Part shown: piece after piece, positions 41,999 through 51,059 of the stretch | How positions within the stretch are numbered: the stretch's first letter is position 1 | Layout: each line of letters begins with the position of its first letter | Source: Pseudomonas asplenii | Lineage (GTDB): Bacteria; Pseudomonadota; Gammaproteobacteria; Pseudomonadales; Pseudomonadaceae | Reading direction: 5' to 3' | Length of the DNA: 64,000 nt | Assembly: GCF_001293465.1 (NCBI RefSeq) | Contig: NZ_JSYZ01000016.1 | Span: 1-64,000, forward strand | Notes under the pieces: generated by a model | Told to the model about the DNA's origin: nothing | The model's database searches: none | What the model saw: the letters and a program-made list of their open reading frames with translations, nothing else | Translations under genes and position numbers: made by a program

Positions 41999-42544
41999 TC
42001 AGTCGGAGTTCCCCGCACCCCTGGCCATGCTGGAGAACACTCCATCCCGGTAGATCCAGGCATGTACCAGGGCCGCCGAGAGATGCCCGATCACGACGAA
42101 GTACAGCAACCAGGCCAGCCAGCCGTGGGCATCGCGCAGCCAGGCATAGGAAACAGGGTTGGCCGGGATGATCGCGGGCAGGTTGAACCCTTCGATCAGC
42201 ACGATCGGGTAGCCACCGGCGGACAGCAGCGCCCAGCCCAGCAGCGGCAGCCCGAGCATCAGCGCATACAGCAGGGCATGCGAGGCGAGCGCCGCCCGCT
42301 GTTGCCAACGGGGCAGGCTGGCCGGCAGGGGCGGTGGCGGATGACGCCAGCGGTTGGCCAGGCGAATGACGGCCAGGACCAGGATGGCGATGCCGAGCGG
42401 CCGGTGCAGGTCGATCAGCCAGATCCGATAGGTCAGGGACGTGGTCATGCCCACACCAATGAACAGCATGGCGAGGACCATGCAGGCCATCAGCCAGTGC
42501 AGCCAGCGCGCAAGGCGGTTGAAAGCGTGATTGTGCCCGGTCAT
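41999..42544 (-). CDS. Cytochrome b561-family membrane protein
   Basis: 181 residues with four membrane helices. Haem-ligand histidines are visible in RWLHWLMA, LHRPLG, ALASHALLYAL and VVIGHLSAALVHAW. It passes electrons between quinone and a periplasmic partner. ATG 42544 follows AGGAGG by ten bases; a GTG at 42550 is also in frame. Only two bases separate it from the catalase-like gene, so the two proteins probably work together. Confidence 0.87.
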   Translation of the reverse strand: MTGHNHAFNRLARWLHWLMACMVLAMLFIGVGMTTSLTYRIWLIDLHRPLGIAILVLAVIRLANRWRHPPPPLPASLPRWQQRAALASHALLYALMLGLPLLGWALLSAGGYPIVLIEGFNLPAIIPANPVSYAWLRDAHGWLAWLLYFVVIGHLSAALVHAWIYRDGVFSSMARGAGNSD

Positions 42545-42546
42545 GT

Positions 42547-43617
42547 TCACTTTTCCTCCTGCTTGCCGATGGCTTCGCTGGCCTGGCCATGACCGATCTC
42601 GCCCAGCCGCAGGTTGAACGAGTGCGAATAGGCGCCTGAGCGGGCACTGAGCACGGGGTCATTCGAGGGCTCGATGCCTGCCGGCACGATCGACGGGTCA
42701 TAGTTGACGTCGCGGCAGGCGCCCGTGGCCTGGTCGGTGACCTGGGTGACTTCCAGGGTGCCGGCCACGACTTGCCTGCGCTGCGCCGGCCAGGGCTGGG
42801 AGGGATCGTCGACCGGGTCGCCAGGCTCTGCCAGTTGCAGCACCAGGTCCCAGTAGAGCGGCTGCTGCGCCAGCTTCTGGCGCAGGTCGTCGAACAGGAA
42901 GTCATGGGCTGCCGAGGGTTTCTGCTCGTTGGGCAGCGGCTGGAAGGGCAGGCGTGAACGCATCGACCAGCGAACCGCCTGCCGTTGCCCCTGGGCGTCG
43001 ACCAGCTCGAAGGCATTGATGCCGAAGAATTCCACCCCTGCAAAACTGCCGGGCGCCGGGGCCTTTGCTCGCCAGGCGAGGAATTTCTCCGCCTCCGGGT
43101 ACTGTTTCAGAAACGCCGCCAGGCGCTGCGGGTTTGGCTGGCCGGTCGCCGGGTCGGCGGCGGTCGCCTTGAGCAGGGCGCTGAACCCTTCGGCGTCGCG
43201 TGTGGCGAAGTACGGCTGGTTGTTCAGCGCCATGCGCCATTGCTGCTGGTCGTCGGTGGTCAGCAGCAGCGCCATGCTGACCGTGCCGGTCGAATTGTCG
43301 GCGGCGTGCGGGTTGCCCGCACCGATCGAGAAGCGGCCGATGACGGGCACTGGCGATTGGCTGAACGCCCGCGCTGTCGACAGGGTGTGCGCTTCCCGGC
43401 TGCTGCTGAACGTCCCGGCAAAGCACATGCCCTTGCCATGGGCGCGGCGAAATCCGGGAGGAAAGGAGGGCGGTGTTCCGACCAGGCCCTTGCTGGTCGG
43501 GCGTGTGCCGATCCAGCCGGCGGTCCAGGCGAACGCGGCGGTCAGCGTCGCGGCAATTCCGATGATCGCGACGGACGCCAGCCAGGTGCGTTTCGAGTTG
43601 ATCTGCAGTTTTGACAT
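42547..43617 (-). CDS. Exported catalase-family peroxidase (SrpA-like)
   Basis: 356 residues. An N-terminal membrane anchor or signal (LASVAIIGIAATLTAAFAW) is followed by a compact catalase core: FRRAHGKGMCFAGTF with the distal His, GRFSIGAGNPHAAD, FFGINAFEL, and SIVPAGIEPSNDPVLSAR with the family's C-terminal pattern before AYSHSFNLRLGE. Such small mono-functional peroxidases use H2O2 and an electron donor; the adjacent cytochrome b561 may supply electrons. The ATG at 43617 is the likely start (another at 43629). Confidence 0.85.
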   Translation of the reverse strand: MSKLQINSKRTWLASVAIIGIAATLTAAFAWTAGWIGTRPTSKGLVGTPPSFPPGFRRAHGKGMCFAGTFSSSREAHTLSTARAFSQSPVPVIGRFSIGAGNPHAADNSTGTVSMALLLTTDDQQQWRMALNNQPYFATRDAEGFSALLKATAADPATGQPNPQRLAAFLKQYPEAEKFLAWRAKAPAPGSFAGVEFFGINAFELVDAQGQRQAVRWSMRSRLPFQPLPNEQKPSAAHDFLFDDLRQKLAQQPLYWDLVLQLAEPGDPVDDPSQPWPAQRRQVVAGTLEVTQVTDQATGACRDVNYDPSIVPAGIEPSNDPVLSARSGAYSHSFNLRLGEIGHGQASEAIGKQEEK

Positions 43618-43841
43618 CGCTCGTTCCATTGCTCTTGGGGCGGATGTACCGGAGCCGGCCTGGATAAAGGGTTCGATCCAGGGCCGGTTCCAGCGTTCCA
43701 GGGAACGATGATATAGAGCTGTTACGTGATCGGGGCCTCGCAAGAGTTAACATTTTCGTGAAGGTTTTCATGAACATGCCAGGGTGCTCCGCGGTTTCGG
43801 GAGCCCCCTGACGTTCATTCCAAAGCCGCGCGCCCCGTGCC

Positions 43842-45329
43842 TCAGTAACGAATCATCACCGACTTGAGCTCGGTGTAGTCCTCGATGAAGGCATCGCCGA
43901 ATTCGCGCCCGATGCCGGAAGCCTTGCTGCCGCCAAACGGCACCGCCGGGTCGAGCAGGGTGTGCATGTTCACCCACACCGTGCCGGCGTTGATGGCCGG
44001 TATCATGCGCAGGGCCTTGCCCAGGTCCTGGGTCCAGAGGCTGGCGCTGAGGCCGTAGGGCGTGTTGTTCATCAGCTCCAGCAGCTCTTGCTCGGTGTCA
44101 TAGGGGAGGAAGGTGGCGATCGGGCCGAAGGTTTCCTCGTTGAGCAGGGTGTCGTTGACGCTGTTGGCGAGGATCACGGTCGGCTCGACATAGCAGCCGG
44201 GCCGCTCGATCAGCTTGCCGCCGTGGATGATGTGGTTGTTTTCGGCCCGGGCCCTGGCGAAGAACCCTTCGAGCTTGAGCAGGTGCTGGCGGTTGGTGAC
44301 CGGGCCGAACTCGGTGCGCTCATCCAGGGGCGAGCCGATGTTCAGCCGGCTCAGGCGCTGGGACAGCTTGTCCATGATCGGCTCGATCTGCGAGCGGTGG
44401 ACGAAGAAGCGCTCGGCGGCGGCGCAGATCTGCCCGGAATGCAGGAAACCGGCCTCGATGATGCCGTCGACCGCCTTGTCCAGGTCGACGTCGCGCAGGA
44501 AACCGGCCGAGTTCTTGCCGCCCAGTTCCAGGGTGGCGCGGGTCAGGTTGGCGCCCATGGCAGTCTGGCCCACCGCGATGCCGGTCGGTACCGAGCCGGT
44601 GAACGACACCTTGTCGGTGCCGGGGTGTTCGATCAGGCCCTTGCCGACCGGCCCGCCACCGCTCAGCACGTTCAGCGCGCCCGCCGGCAGGCCGGCTTCG
44701 ATCGCCAGTTCGGCGATGCGCAGGATGGTCAGCGGGGTGAACTCGCTGGGCTTGATGATGATGCTGCAACCGGTCACCAGTGCCGAGGCGAGTTTCCAGA
44801 TGGCGATCATGGTCGAGAAATTCCACGGCACGATGCCCACCACCACGCCGACCGGCTCACGCAGGGTGAAGGCGCTGTAGCGCTCGCCGGCGAAGGAGGG
44901 CAGCGACGGGGTGATGGTCTGGCCGCTGATCTTGCTGGCCCAGCCCGCGTAGTAGCGCAGGAAGTGGGCCGCCTGGTCCACTTCGAAGGCGCGCGCCACC
45001 TGGATGATCTTGCCCGACTGCAGGGTTTCGATCTGGGCCAGTTCCTCGCGGTGGCGCTCCAGCAGGTCGGCCAGTTTCAGCAGCACGTGGCCGCGCACCG
45101 CGGGGGCGGTCTGCGACCACTGCCGGAAACCGCGGCGGGCCGAGTCCACGGCGGCATCGATGTCGGCCTGGTCGGCATCGGCCACCCGGGCAATCACCTG
45201 GTCGGTGGCCGGGTTGATCACCTCCAGCGTGCGGCTGGAGTGGCTCGGGACGGCAACACCGTCGATGAACAGGGCAGGGCTTCGACGCAGAAAGGCTTCG
45301 ACTTGGGGCAGCAGCGCGATATCGCTCAT
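43842..45329 (-). CDS. feaB: Aldehyde dehydrogenase, phenylacetaldehyde-dehydrogenase type
   Basis: 495 residues of the NAD-dependent ALDH family: PWNFSTMIAIWKLASAL, FTGSVPTG, the general base in LELGGKN and the catalytic Cys in SGQICAAAERFFVH. TFGPIATF and PFGGSKASGIGREFG close the fold. Wording is close to FeaB/StyD, which oxidise phenylacetaldehyde from phenylethylamine to phenylacetate. FeaR, its usual activator, is encoded at 49283. ATG 45329 has CAGGAAA upstream. The symbol is by similarity and context. Confidence 0.8.
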   Translation of the reverse strand: MSDIALLPQVEAFLRRSPALFIDGVAVPSHSSRTLEVINPATDQVIARVADADQADIDAAVDSARRGFRQWSQTAPAVRGHVLLKLADLLERHREELAQIETLQSGKIIQVARAFEVDQAAHFLRYYAGWASKISGQTITPSLPSFAGERYSAFTLREPVGVVVGIVPWNFSTMIAIWKLASALVTGCSIIIKPSEFTPLTILRIAELAIEAGLPAGALNVLSGGGPVGKGLIEHPGTDKVSFTGSVPTGIAVGQTAMGANLTRATLELGGKNSAGFLRDVDLDKAVDGIIEAGFLHSGQICAAAERFFVHRSQIEPIMDKLSQRLSRLNIGSPLDERTEFGPVTNRQHLLKLEGFFARARAENNHIIHGGKLIERPGCYVEPTVILANSVNDTLLNEETFGPIATFLPYDTEQELLELMNNTPYGLSASLWTQDLGKALRMIPAINAGTVWVNMHTLLDPAVPFGGSKASGIGREFGDAFIEDYTELKSVMIRY

Positions 45330-45468
45330 GGGGTTTTCCTGAGGGAGGCAGCGGAAAAGCCCGAGGGTATTCAAGGAGCGCCGGGTTGGCTTGACTGTGG
45401 CTGCCCGGCCGCTTGACTGTGGCTGCCGGGCGCCTGGGCAGCGGTGCAAGCCGCTCCCGGAAGGGGGA

Positions 45469-46797
45469 TCAGAACGGTACGGCGACAGTGACCTGGCTGT
45501 AGACGTTGGTGCCGTTGCCACCGACCTGGTTGCCGCCGTTGCTGGCGTCCTTGTCCGGCTTGTACAGGCCCAGCAGCGGGGTGACGATCAGGTGTTCATT
45601 CACCGCCCATTCGGCATACAGGTCCAGCTCGCGGCCGTCCAGGTTCAGGGCATCCTGCTTGTGCAGGGTCTTGTAGTCGAAGAACAGCACGCCGACGGTC
45701 ACCGGCTCCACCGGCTTGACCTTGAGCGCCACATGTTGGATCGCCGTGTTGCTGTTGAACGGTCCGGCATAGTTGCCGGTCACCTCGCCCTGGAACCAGG
45801 TGCCGTAGCCCCGGCTGAGGCCGTTGAACATCGAGTCCCAGTTCCTGGAGTAGCGGCTGTAGCGGTAGGTCAGGTCCGGCGACCAGGGCAGGTCGGCGAA
45901 GGTGTAGCCGGCTTCGGTGTACCAGGCTTTTTCCGTACGGACATCCTTGTCCTGCCAGGCGTATTCGAAGGCGAAGTGCGCGTGTTCGATGCCGGCGTTG
46001 CCGGCGCCGCGCAGGCTGTAGATGTCCATGCCTTCGCGTTCCTTCTGGAAGGCGCTGGCATAACGATCGTCGACACTGATGCCATGGAGGTAGGTCAACC
46101 CCAGGGTGCCGGGAGCGGCGGTGTATTCCAGGGTGCCGGCCGCCATCTCGGTGTTGGCTTGGGCGCGGTTGTCGGACTTGAACCACATCACGCTGCCATG
46201 CACACCGTCCTTGCCGCCCAGGCGCAGGACGGCCGTCTGGTCGAACGCATGGCGCGCCGCCAGGTAGTAGGCGCCGCCGCGGTTGAGTTTGCCGTCGGCC
46301 GGGCCCTTGCCGAAGTTCAGGCCGTCATCGTTGATGATGAAACCGTCACCGAGGGTGATGATCTGGCGCCCGAACGACACATCCACGCCGTCCTTGCCGA
46401 GCACCGGGAACAGGTCGCCCGAGCGCCAGCCGGCGAAGGCCTCGTCGAATTTCGTCGTGCGCTCGGTGCCATCACTCAGGCCGGCCGCGTCGCCGTCGCC
46501 CCAGGTCGCGGAGCTGACCAGGTTGGCCGTGCCATAGGCGCTGCCCAGGTTGCCCAGGGTCTGGTCAATGCTCAGGCCGTACTTGATGAACCCTTCACGC
46601 CAGCTGGAACCGCCGGTGGTACCGTCGTAGTTCTTGCGGCTGTTGAACATCCCGTAGACTGCCAGGAAGTTGCCGGTGACCTTGGTGTCGCCATCGGCAT
46701 ACAGCTCGAAGGCCCCGGCCGACGAGTTGACGAACAGCAGCGTCATACCCAGGCCGATGGCCTTGGACAGCGCCCGCGTTTTCAGTGTTTGCTCCAT
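45469..46797 (-). CDS. Outer-membrane porin-like beta-barrel protein
   Basis: 442 residues with a signal peptide ending at NSSAGA-FELYADGDTK. The mature protein is rich in Gly, Tyr and alternating strands (NYDGTTGGSSWREG, WYTEAGYTFADLPW) and ends in VTVAVPF with the C-terminal Phe of barrels. It is probably a substrate-specific channel for the amine or aromatic acid used by the neighbours. Not a clear OprD or OprB member by eye. It lies upstream of the ALDH on the same strand, divergent from the permease. Confidence 0.72.
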   Translation of the reverse strand: MEQTLKTRALSKAIGLGMTLLFVNSSAGAFELYADGDTKVTGNFLAVYGMFNSRKNYDGTTGGSSWREGFIKYGLSIDQTLGNLGSAYGTANLVSSATWGDGDAAGLSDGTERTTKFDEAFAGWRSGDLFPVLGKDGVDVSFGRQIITLGDGFIINDDGLNFGKGPADGKLNRGGAYYLAARHAFDQTAVLRLGGKDGVHGSVMWFKSDNRAQANTEMAAGTLEYTAAPGTLGLTYLHGISVDDRYASAFQKEREGMDIYSLRGAGNAGIEHAHFAFEYAWQDKDVRTEKAWYTEAGYTFADLPWSPDLTYRYSRYSRNWDSMFNGLSRGYGTWFQGEVTGNYAGPFNSNTAIQHVALKVKPVEPVTVGVLFFDYKTLHKQDALNLDGRELDLYAEWAVNEHLIVTPLLGLYKPDKDASNGGNQVGGNGTNVYSQVTVAVPF

Positions 46798-47098
46798 TAT
46801 TGTTTTCCCCGGTCGTGTTGGACAGCTCAGTAGAACGAGTGCGCATTAGGACGACCGGGAACGGCAAAGTCTTTCACCTGCGTGCCAGATAATTGATCCT
46901 GTCAGCCAGGCGTCGAGCCCTGGCAGGCAGCAACAAAACCGCCGGCAGACAGGGGCAAGACGGTCGCGGTGGGCGGGGCGCAAAGTGCCTGGGTACACGG
47001 CGCCGTTTGCTCAGGGACAGGCAGGGAGGAGTAATCGCCGACTCCTCGAACGGTTCGCGAAATCCATAAAATAACAATCCGCTTCGAGGATCTGCACC
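46798..47098. other. Divergent promoter region porin / APC permease
   Basis: 301 bases with no convincing gene. A perfect 9-bp inverted repeat CCCGGTCGT (46808-46816) / ACGACCGGG (46851-46859) lies close to the porin start and could be an operator. The rest shows no obvious hairpin or sigma-54 site. Confidence 0.5.
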
Positions 47099-48598
47099 AT
47101 GTCGATCAACGACAGACTCACCGAGCACCTCAAACGTGGCACGGTCGGTTTTCCCACCGCGCTAGCCAGCACCATCGGCCTGATCATGGCCAGCCCGGTC
47201 ATTCTCACCGCGACCATGGGCTTCGGCATTGGCGGCAGTACCTTCGCGGTGGCGATCCTGATCGCCGTGGTGATGATGCTGGCCCAGGCGACCACCTTCG
47301 CCGAGGCCGCCTCGGTGCTGCCGACCACCGGTTCGGTCTACGACTACATCAACTGCGGCATGGGCCGTTTCTTCGCCATCACCGGGACCCTGTCGGCCTA
47401 CCTGATCGTCCATGTCTTCGCCGGCACCGCGGAAACCATCCTGTCCGGGGTCATGGCGCTGGTGAATTTCGAGCACCTCAACACCCTGGCCGAGTCGGCC
47501 GGCGGCTCCTGGTTGCTGGGGGTGGGCTTCGTCATCGTCTTCGGTGTTCTCAATGCCTTCGGCGTCAGCGTGTTCGGCAAGGCCGAGATCATCCTGACCT
47601 TCGGCATGTGGACCACCCTGATGGTGTTCGGTGTGCTGGGCCTGATCGCCGCACCGGCGGTCCAGCTCGACGGCTGGTTCGGCGCATCGCTGGTGGGCAC
47701 CGACCCGGTCACGGTGCTGTCGCTGGTGGGCATGGCGATGTTCATGTTCGTCGGCTGCGAATTCGTCACGCCGCTGGCACCGGACCTGCGCAATTCGGCC
47801 AGGGTCATGCCCCGGGCGATGATCCTCGGCTTGCTCGGCGTCGCCACCTGCATGTTCATCTATGGCGCGGCCATGAAGCGCCAGGTGGAAAACGTGCTGC
47901 TCGATGCCACCGCCGGGGTGCACCTGCTGGATACGCCGATGGCGATTCCACGTTTCGCCGAGCAGGTGATGGGGCATGTCGGCCCGCTGTGGCTGGGGCT
48001 GGGCTTCCTGTTCGCCGGCGCGGCGACGATCAATACGCTGATGGCCGGGGTGCCACGGATTCTCTACGGCATGGCGGTCGACGGTGCCTTGCCCAAGGTC
48101 TTCACCTACCTGCACCCGCGCTTCAAGACGCCACTGCTGTGCATCCTGGTGGCGATGCTGATTCCCTGCCTGCACGCGCTGTACCTGGGCGGCAATACCG
48201 ACAACATCATGCACCTGGTGCTGGCCGCGGTGTGTGCCTGGAGCTTCGCCTACCTGCTGGTGACGCTGTCGGTGGTGATCCTGCGCATCCGCCGTCCCGA
48301 CCTGCCGCGGGCCTATCGTTCGCCGCTGTTCCCGCTGCCGCAGATCGTCTCCAGCGCCGGGATCCTGCTGGGCATGTGGTTCATCACGCCACCGGGCATG
48401 AACCCGGCGGACATCTACATCCCGTTCGGCGTGATGCTCGCGGGTACCGCGGCCTATGCGCTGTTCTGGACGCTGGTGGTACAGCGCGTCAATCCATTCA
48501 AGCCGGCGTCGGTCGAAGACGTGCTGGCCAAGGAGTTCGCCCATGAACCGGGGCACCCGCACAACGGCTACGCCGACCATGCTGCAAAAGCTGTCTGA
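47099..48598 (+). CDS. APC-family amino acid/amine permease
   Basis: 499 residues with about 12 membrane segments. The early ALASTIGLIMASPVILT and the later CEFVTPLAPDLRN and GVPRILYGMAVDGALP are typical of APC transporters. The context (FeaR, phenylacetaldehyde dehydrogenase, MoaF) suggests uptake of an aromatic amine or amino acid. The DUF3156 gene begins inside its 3' end. Confidence 0.88.
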   Translation: MSINDRLTEHLKRGTVGFPTALASTIGLIMASPVILTATMGFGIGGSTFAVAILIAVVMMLAQATTFAEAASVLPTTGSVYDYINCGMGRFFAITGTLSAYLIVHVFAGTAETILSGVMALVNFEHLNTLAESAGGSWLLGVGFVIVFGVLNAFGVSVFGKAEIILTFGMWTTLMVFGVLGLIAAPAVQLDGWFGASLVGTDPVTVLSLVGMAMFMFVGCEFVTPLAPDLRNSARVMPRAMILGLLGVATCMFIYGAAMKRQVENVLLDATAGVHLLDTPMAIPRFAEQVMGHVGPLWLGLGFLFAGAATINTLMAGVPRILYGMAVDGALPKVFTYLHPRFKTPLLCILVAMLIPCLHALYLGGNTDNIMHLVLAAVCAWSFAYLLVTLSVVILRIRRPDLPRAYRSPLFPLPQIVSSAGILLGMWFITPPGMNPADIYIPFGVMLAGTAAYALFWTLVVQRVNPFKPASVEDVLAKEFAHEPGHPHNGYADHAAKAV

Positions 48599-49160
48599 GC
48601 TGTTCGGCGCCAATCGTGCGCCGACCGGCTACCGGCCGGGAGTCACCCTGGAGCACCTGCGCCGCAATCTGGCGGTGGCCGGTTTCGCGCAGAGCGGGCC
48701 GAGCTCGGCGCAGATCACGCTGGATGATGGCTTGCAACTGGAAGTGGTCGAGCGCACCGAGTCGCAGTTGTTCATGCACCTGGTCATGACCGAGTTCGTG
48801 CTCAGGGTACCCGCCTTGAGTGAGGGCACGGCCCGTTTCGACCTGCACCATGGCGGGGCGATTCGGCGCACGGCTGTTCGCTGCCGGCAGCGCTCCGGCG
48901 AGCATTCGCTGCTGGTCGCACTCGAGGCCGGGTTGCAGCCGGGCAGTGCCCTGTACCAGGCGCTGATGCCGCTGGACTTCAAGCGCCTGCGCATCGACCT
49001 GGCGCAGGGGCAGTGGTGCGTACGCCTGGAACACATGGGCGGCAGCGAGGTGGTCAACCGGATGCCGGCCTTTCGCCGGTACATCGCCCTGAGCCGCGAG
49101 CAGCGCGCCAGCCTGTTCGCGGCCCTGGCCGGGTTGCAACGGTTGTTGCGAACGCTGTGA
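48543..49160 (+). CDS. DUF3156-like protein
   Basis: 205 residues. ATG 48543 lies within the permease gene and has AAGGAG at seven bases; an alternative ATG is at 48579. The sequence has TGYRPGVTLEHLRRNLAVAG, a middle beta-rich part and MPAFRRYIALSREQRASLF near the end, which I recognise as DUF3156 with moderate certainty. No catalytic motif, no membrane segment. It is coupled to the permease and precedes feaR, so it probably supports amine catabolism. Confidence 0.62.
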   Translation: MNRGTRTTATPTMLQKLSELFGANRAPTGYRPGVTLEHLRRNLAVAGFAQSGPSSAQITLDDGLQLEVVERTESQLFMHLVMTEFVLRVPALSEGTARFDLHHGGAIRRTAVRCRQRSGEHSLLVALEAGLQPGSALYQALMPLDFKRLRIDLAQGQWCVRLEHMGGSEVVNRMPAFRRYIALSREQRASLFAALAGLQRLLRTL

Positions 49161-49174
49161 GAAAAAGACCGACC

Positions 49175-49190
49175 TGGCACCTTTAGTGCT
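49175..49190 (+). promoter_or_regulatory. Candidate sigma-54 promoter before feaR
   Basis: TGGCAC-N5-GTGCT keeps the essential GG (49176-49177) and GC (49188-49189) 12 bases apart; one base deviates from TTGC. It would start transcription about 90 bases before the feaR ATG. Confidence 0.35.
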
Positions 49191-49212
49191 TGTACAGGGG
49201 GCACTCACGTAC

Positions 49213-49255
49213 TTGTTGCGCCTATATAGATAACATGTTAACTATTGCGCAACAA
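49213..49255. promoter_or_regulatory. Inverted repeat TTGTTGCGC...GCGCAACAA upstream of feaR
   Basis: A perfect 9-bp inverted repeat encloses 25 bases. The centre contains a second near-palindrome around ACATGT (TAGATAACA/TGTTAACTA). It lies 28 bases before the feaR ATG and could be an operator for autoregulation. Confidence 0.45.
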
Positions 49256-49282
49256 AAACAAGAAGCCACTGTGGAGAGCCCC

Positions 49283-50245
49283 ATGAGCATCCATCAATCC
49301 GTGCCAGACGGTCTGGAAACCTGGAACCGCGACCTGCGTGCCGCCTGTGGTCATTTCGACACGGAGCTGGCCTGCCACCGTGCGCTGTTCATCGGCGAGG
49401 TGTCCGAGTTTTCCCGAGGGGGGCTGCCGCTGGCGACCTTGCGCACCAATGCCGGGCTGATCAGGCGTGATCGGCCCAATGCCGATCATGACAACGAGCA
49501 GGATTGCTTCCTGGTCAGCCAGCGTGGCGGCTATTGCCAGATCACCCAGTACGGCCAGAGCATCCGCCTGGCGCCCGGTGACCTGCTGCTGATGGATTCG
49601 GCAGGGGCGATCGAGATCAGCCCGTTCGGCCTGATCGAACATGTTTCGCTGTCGTTGTCCCGCCACGAGGTGTGCCGACAGCTCGGCGGCCAGTCGCGGA
49701 CCTTCGGCAAGATTTCCTCGAGCAAGGCCTGCGGACGAATGTTGCACGTGCTGGTCGACCAGTTGTGCAAGGACACCTCGGTGGGCGCCGGCGTGGCCGC
49801 TGAGGGCGAGGCCCTGCAGTCGGCCTTCGTGTCGTTGCTCGGTTCGGCGTTCGAGGAAGACCAGGACCCGGGGGAGGAGGCCACGCCACTGCAGGGCAGC
49901 AGCCTGCGCAGCTATGTGCAGAAGGTTATCGACGAGTCCCTGAGCCAGCCCGGCCTGAGTCCCGCAGGCCTGGCCAACCGCCTGAACATTTCGGTACGGC
50001 ACCTGTACCGCCTGTTCGAGGAACAGGACGACAGCGTCTGCCGCTACATCCAGCGGGCGCGGCTCAAGCGCAGTGCCGATGACCTGACCAACCCGTTGCT
50101 GCGCAGTGAGTCGATCACCTCGATCGCCTACAAGTGGGGGTTCACCGATTCGGCGCACTTCAGCCGTTCGTTCAAGAAGCAGTTCGAGCTGTCGCCCAAG
50201 GATTTCCGTTCCAGCCATCTGCAGCAGGCGTTGGGCGCGGCGTGA
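49283..50245 (+). CDS. feaR: AraC-family regulator FeaR-like
   Basis: 320 residues. The C-terminal AraC domain has two helix-turn-helix units: SPAGLANRLNISVRHLYRLF and ITSIAYKWGFTDSAHFSRSF, then KKQFELSPKDFR. The N-terminal half is a cupin-like sensor (QDCFLVSQRGGYCQITQYGQ, LAPGDLLLMDS). FeaR activates amine oxidase and feaB in enteric bacteria in response to aromatic aldehydes. ATG 49283 has GGAG upstream. A strong terminator follows. Confidence 0.82.
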   Translation: MSIHQSVPDGLETWNRDLRAACGHFDTELACHRALFIGEVSEFSRGGLPLATLRTNAGLIRRDRPNADHDNEQDCFLVSQRGGYCQITQYGQSIRLAPGDLLLMDSAGAIEISPFGLIEHVSLSLSRHEVCRQLGGQSRTFGKISSSKACGRMLHVLVDQLCKDTSVGAGVAAEGEALQSAFVSLLGSAFEEDQDPGEEATPLQGSSLRSYVQKVIDESLSQPGLSPAGLANRLNISVRHLYRLFEEQDDSVCRYIQRARLKRSADDLTNPLLRSESITSIAYKWGFTDSAHFSRSFKKQFELSPKDFRSSHLQQALGAA

Positions 50246-50260
50246 CTGGGCGGGCATGAA

Positions 50261-50282
50261 AAAGGGGCCAGTTGGCCCCTTT
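50261..50282. terminator. Bidirectional hairpin terminator after feaR
   Basis: AAAGGGGCCA / TGGCCCCTTT form a 10-bp stem with a 2-base gap (in practice a slightly larger loop). A-rich sequence on the left and T-rich sequence on the right let it serve both convergent genes. Confidence 0.8.
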
Positions 50283-50303
50283 CCTGTTTCTGCAAGCGCC
50301 TGA

Positions 50304-51059
50304 TCACACCTCCGGCAAGGTCGCCCCGCCATCGACCACCAGCGTCTGCCCGGTGATGTAGCCCGCCAGGTCCGAGGCCAGGAACAGCATGGCCGCGGCA
50401 ATGTCCGCCGCCTGGCCCAGCCGCCCCAGCGGCACCCGGCTGGCGATCGCCGCGCTCTGTTGTGCATCGCCCAGGTTGTCCATGGCCGGCGTGGCGATCA
50501 TGCCCGGTTCGACCCCGTTGACCCGGACATTGTCGGCAGCCAGTTCCAGCGCCGCATTACGGATGAAGCCATTGACGCCGGCCTTGGACGCCGCGTAGTG
50601 GCTCAGCCCCGGATAGGCCACCCGCGGGCCGGTGACCGAGGAGGTGACCAGTACGCAGCCACGGCCCTGGCGCCGGAACAGCGGCAGCGCCGCCTGGGTC
50701 AGCCAGAACAGCGCCGAGAGGTTGACCGCCAGGGTGCGTTCGAGCATCGCCGGCGTGATTTCGGCGAACGGCGTCAGCGGGAAGTACCCGGCGTTGTGCA
50801 CCAGGATGTCCAACTGCTCCAGTTTTGCGACCAGCTCGAACACTGCGCTGGCATTCGCCAGGTCAACGTACAAGGCTTCGACCCGACAGCCCCTGGCCTG
50901 CCACTCGTCGGCCAGTTCCCGGGCCTGAGGCAGGCGCAGGTCGGCGATCACCACGTGGGCGCCACGCAGGGCGAAGGCTTCGACGATCGCCCGGCCGATG
51001 CCCTGGGCCCCGCCGGTGACCAGCACATGGCGGCCGCTGAAATCCAGGTCTTCAGGCAT
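50304..51059 (-). CDS. Short-chain dehydrogenase/reductase (MoaE-like context)
   Basis: 251 residues. Cofactor loop VTGGAQGIGRAI (about 13-24), HNAGYF, catalytic VTSSVTGP with Ser and YAASKAG with Tyr-x3-Lys, then EPGMIATPAM. ATG 51059 follows AAGGAG. It overlaps the previous SDR gene by eight bases. In Klebsiella an SDR (MoaE) and MoaF form part of the monoamine regulon, and the same pairing is seen here. Confidence 0.87.
   Translation of the reverse strand: MPEDLDFSGRHVLVTGGAQGIGRAIVEAFALRGAHVVIADLRLPQARELADEWQARGCRVEALYVDLANASAVFELVAKLEQLDILVHNAGYFPLTPFAEITPAMLERTLAVNLSALFWLTQAALPLFRRQGRGCVLVTSSVTGPRVAYPGLSHYAASKAGVNGFIRNAALELAADNVRVNGVEPGMIATPAMDNLGDAQQSAAIASRVPLGRLGQAADIAAAMLFLASDLAGYITGQTLVVDGGATLPEV

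Noticed and set aside
45391..46833. 480-residue plus-strand open frame
   Set aside because: Antisense to the porin; no domain.
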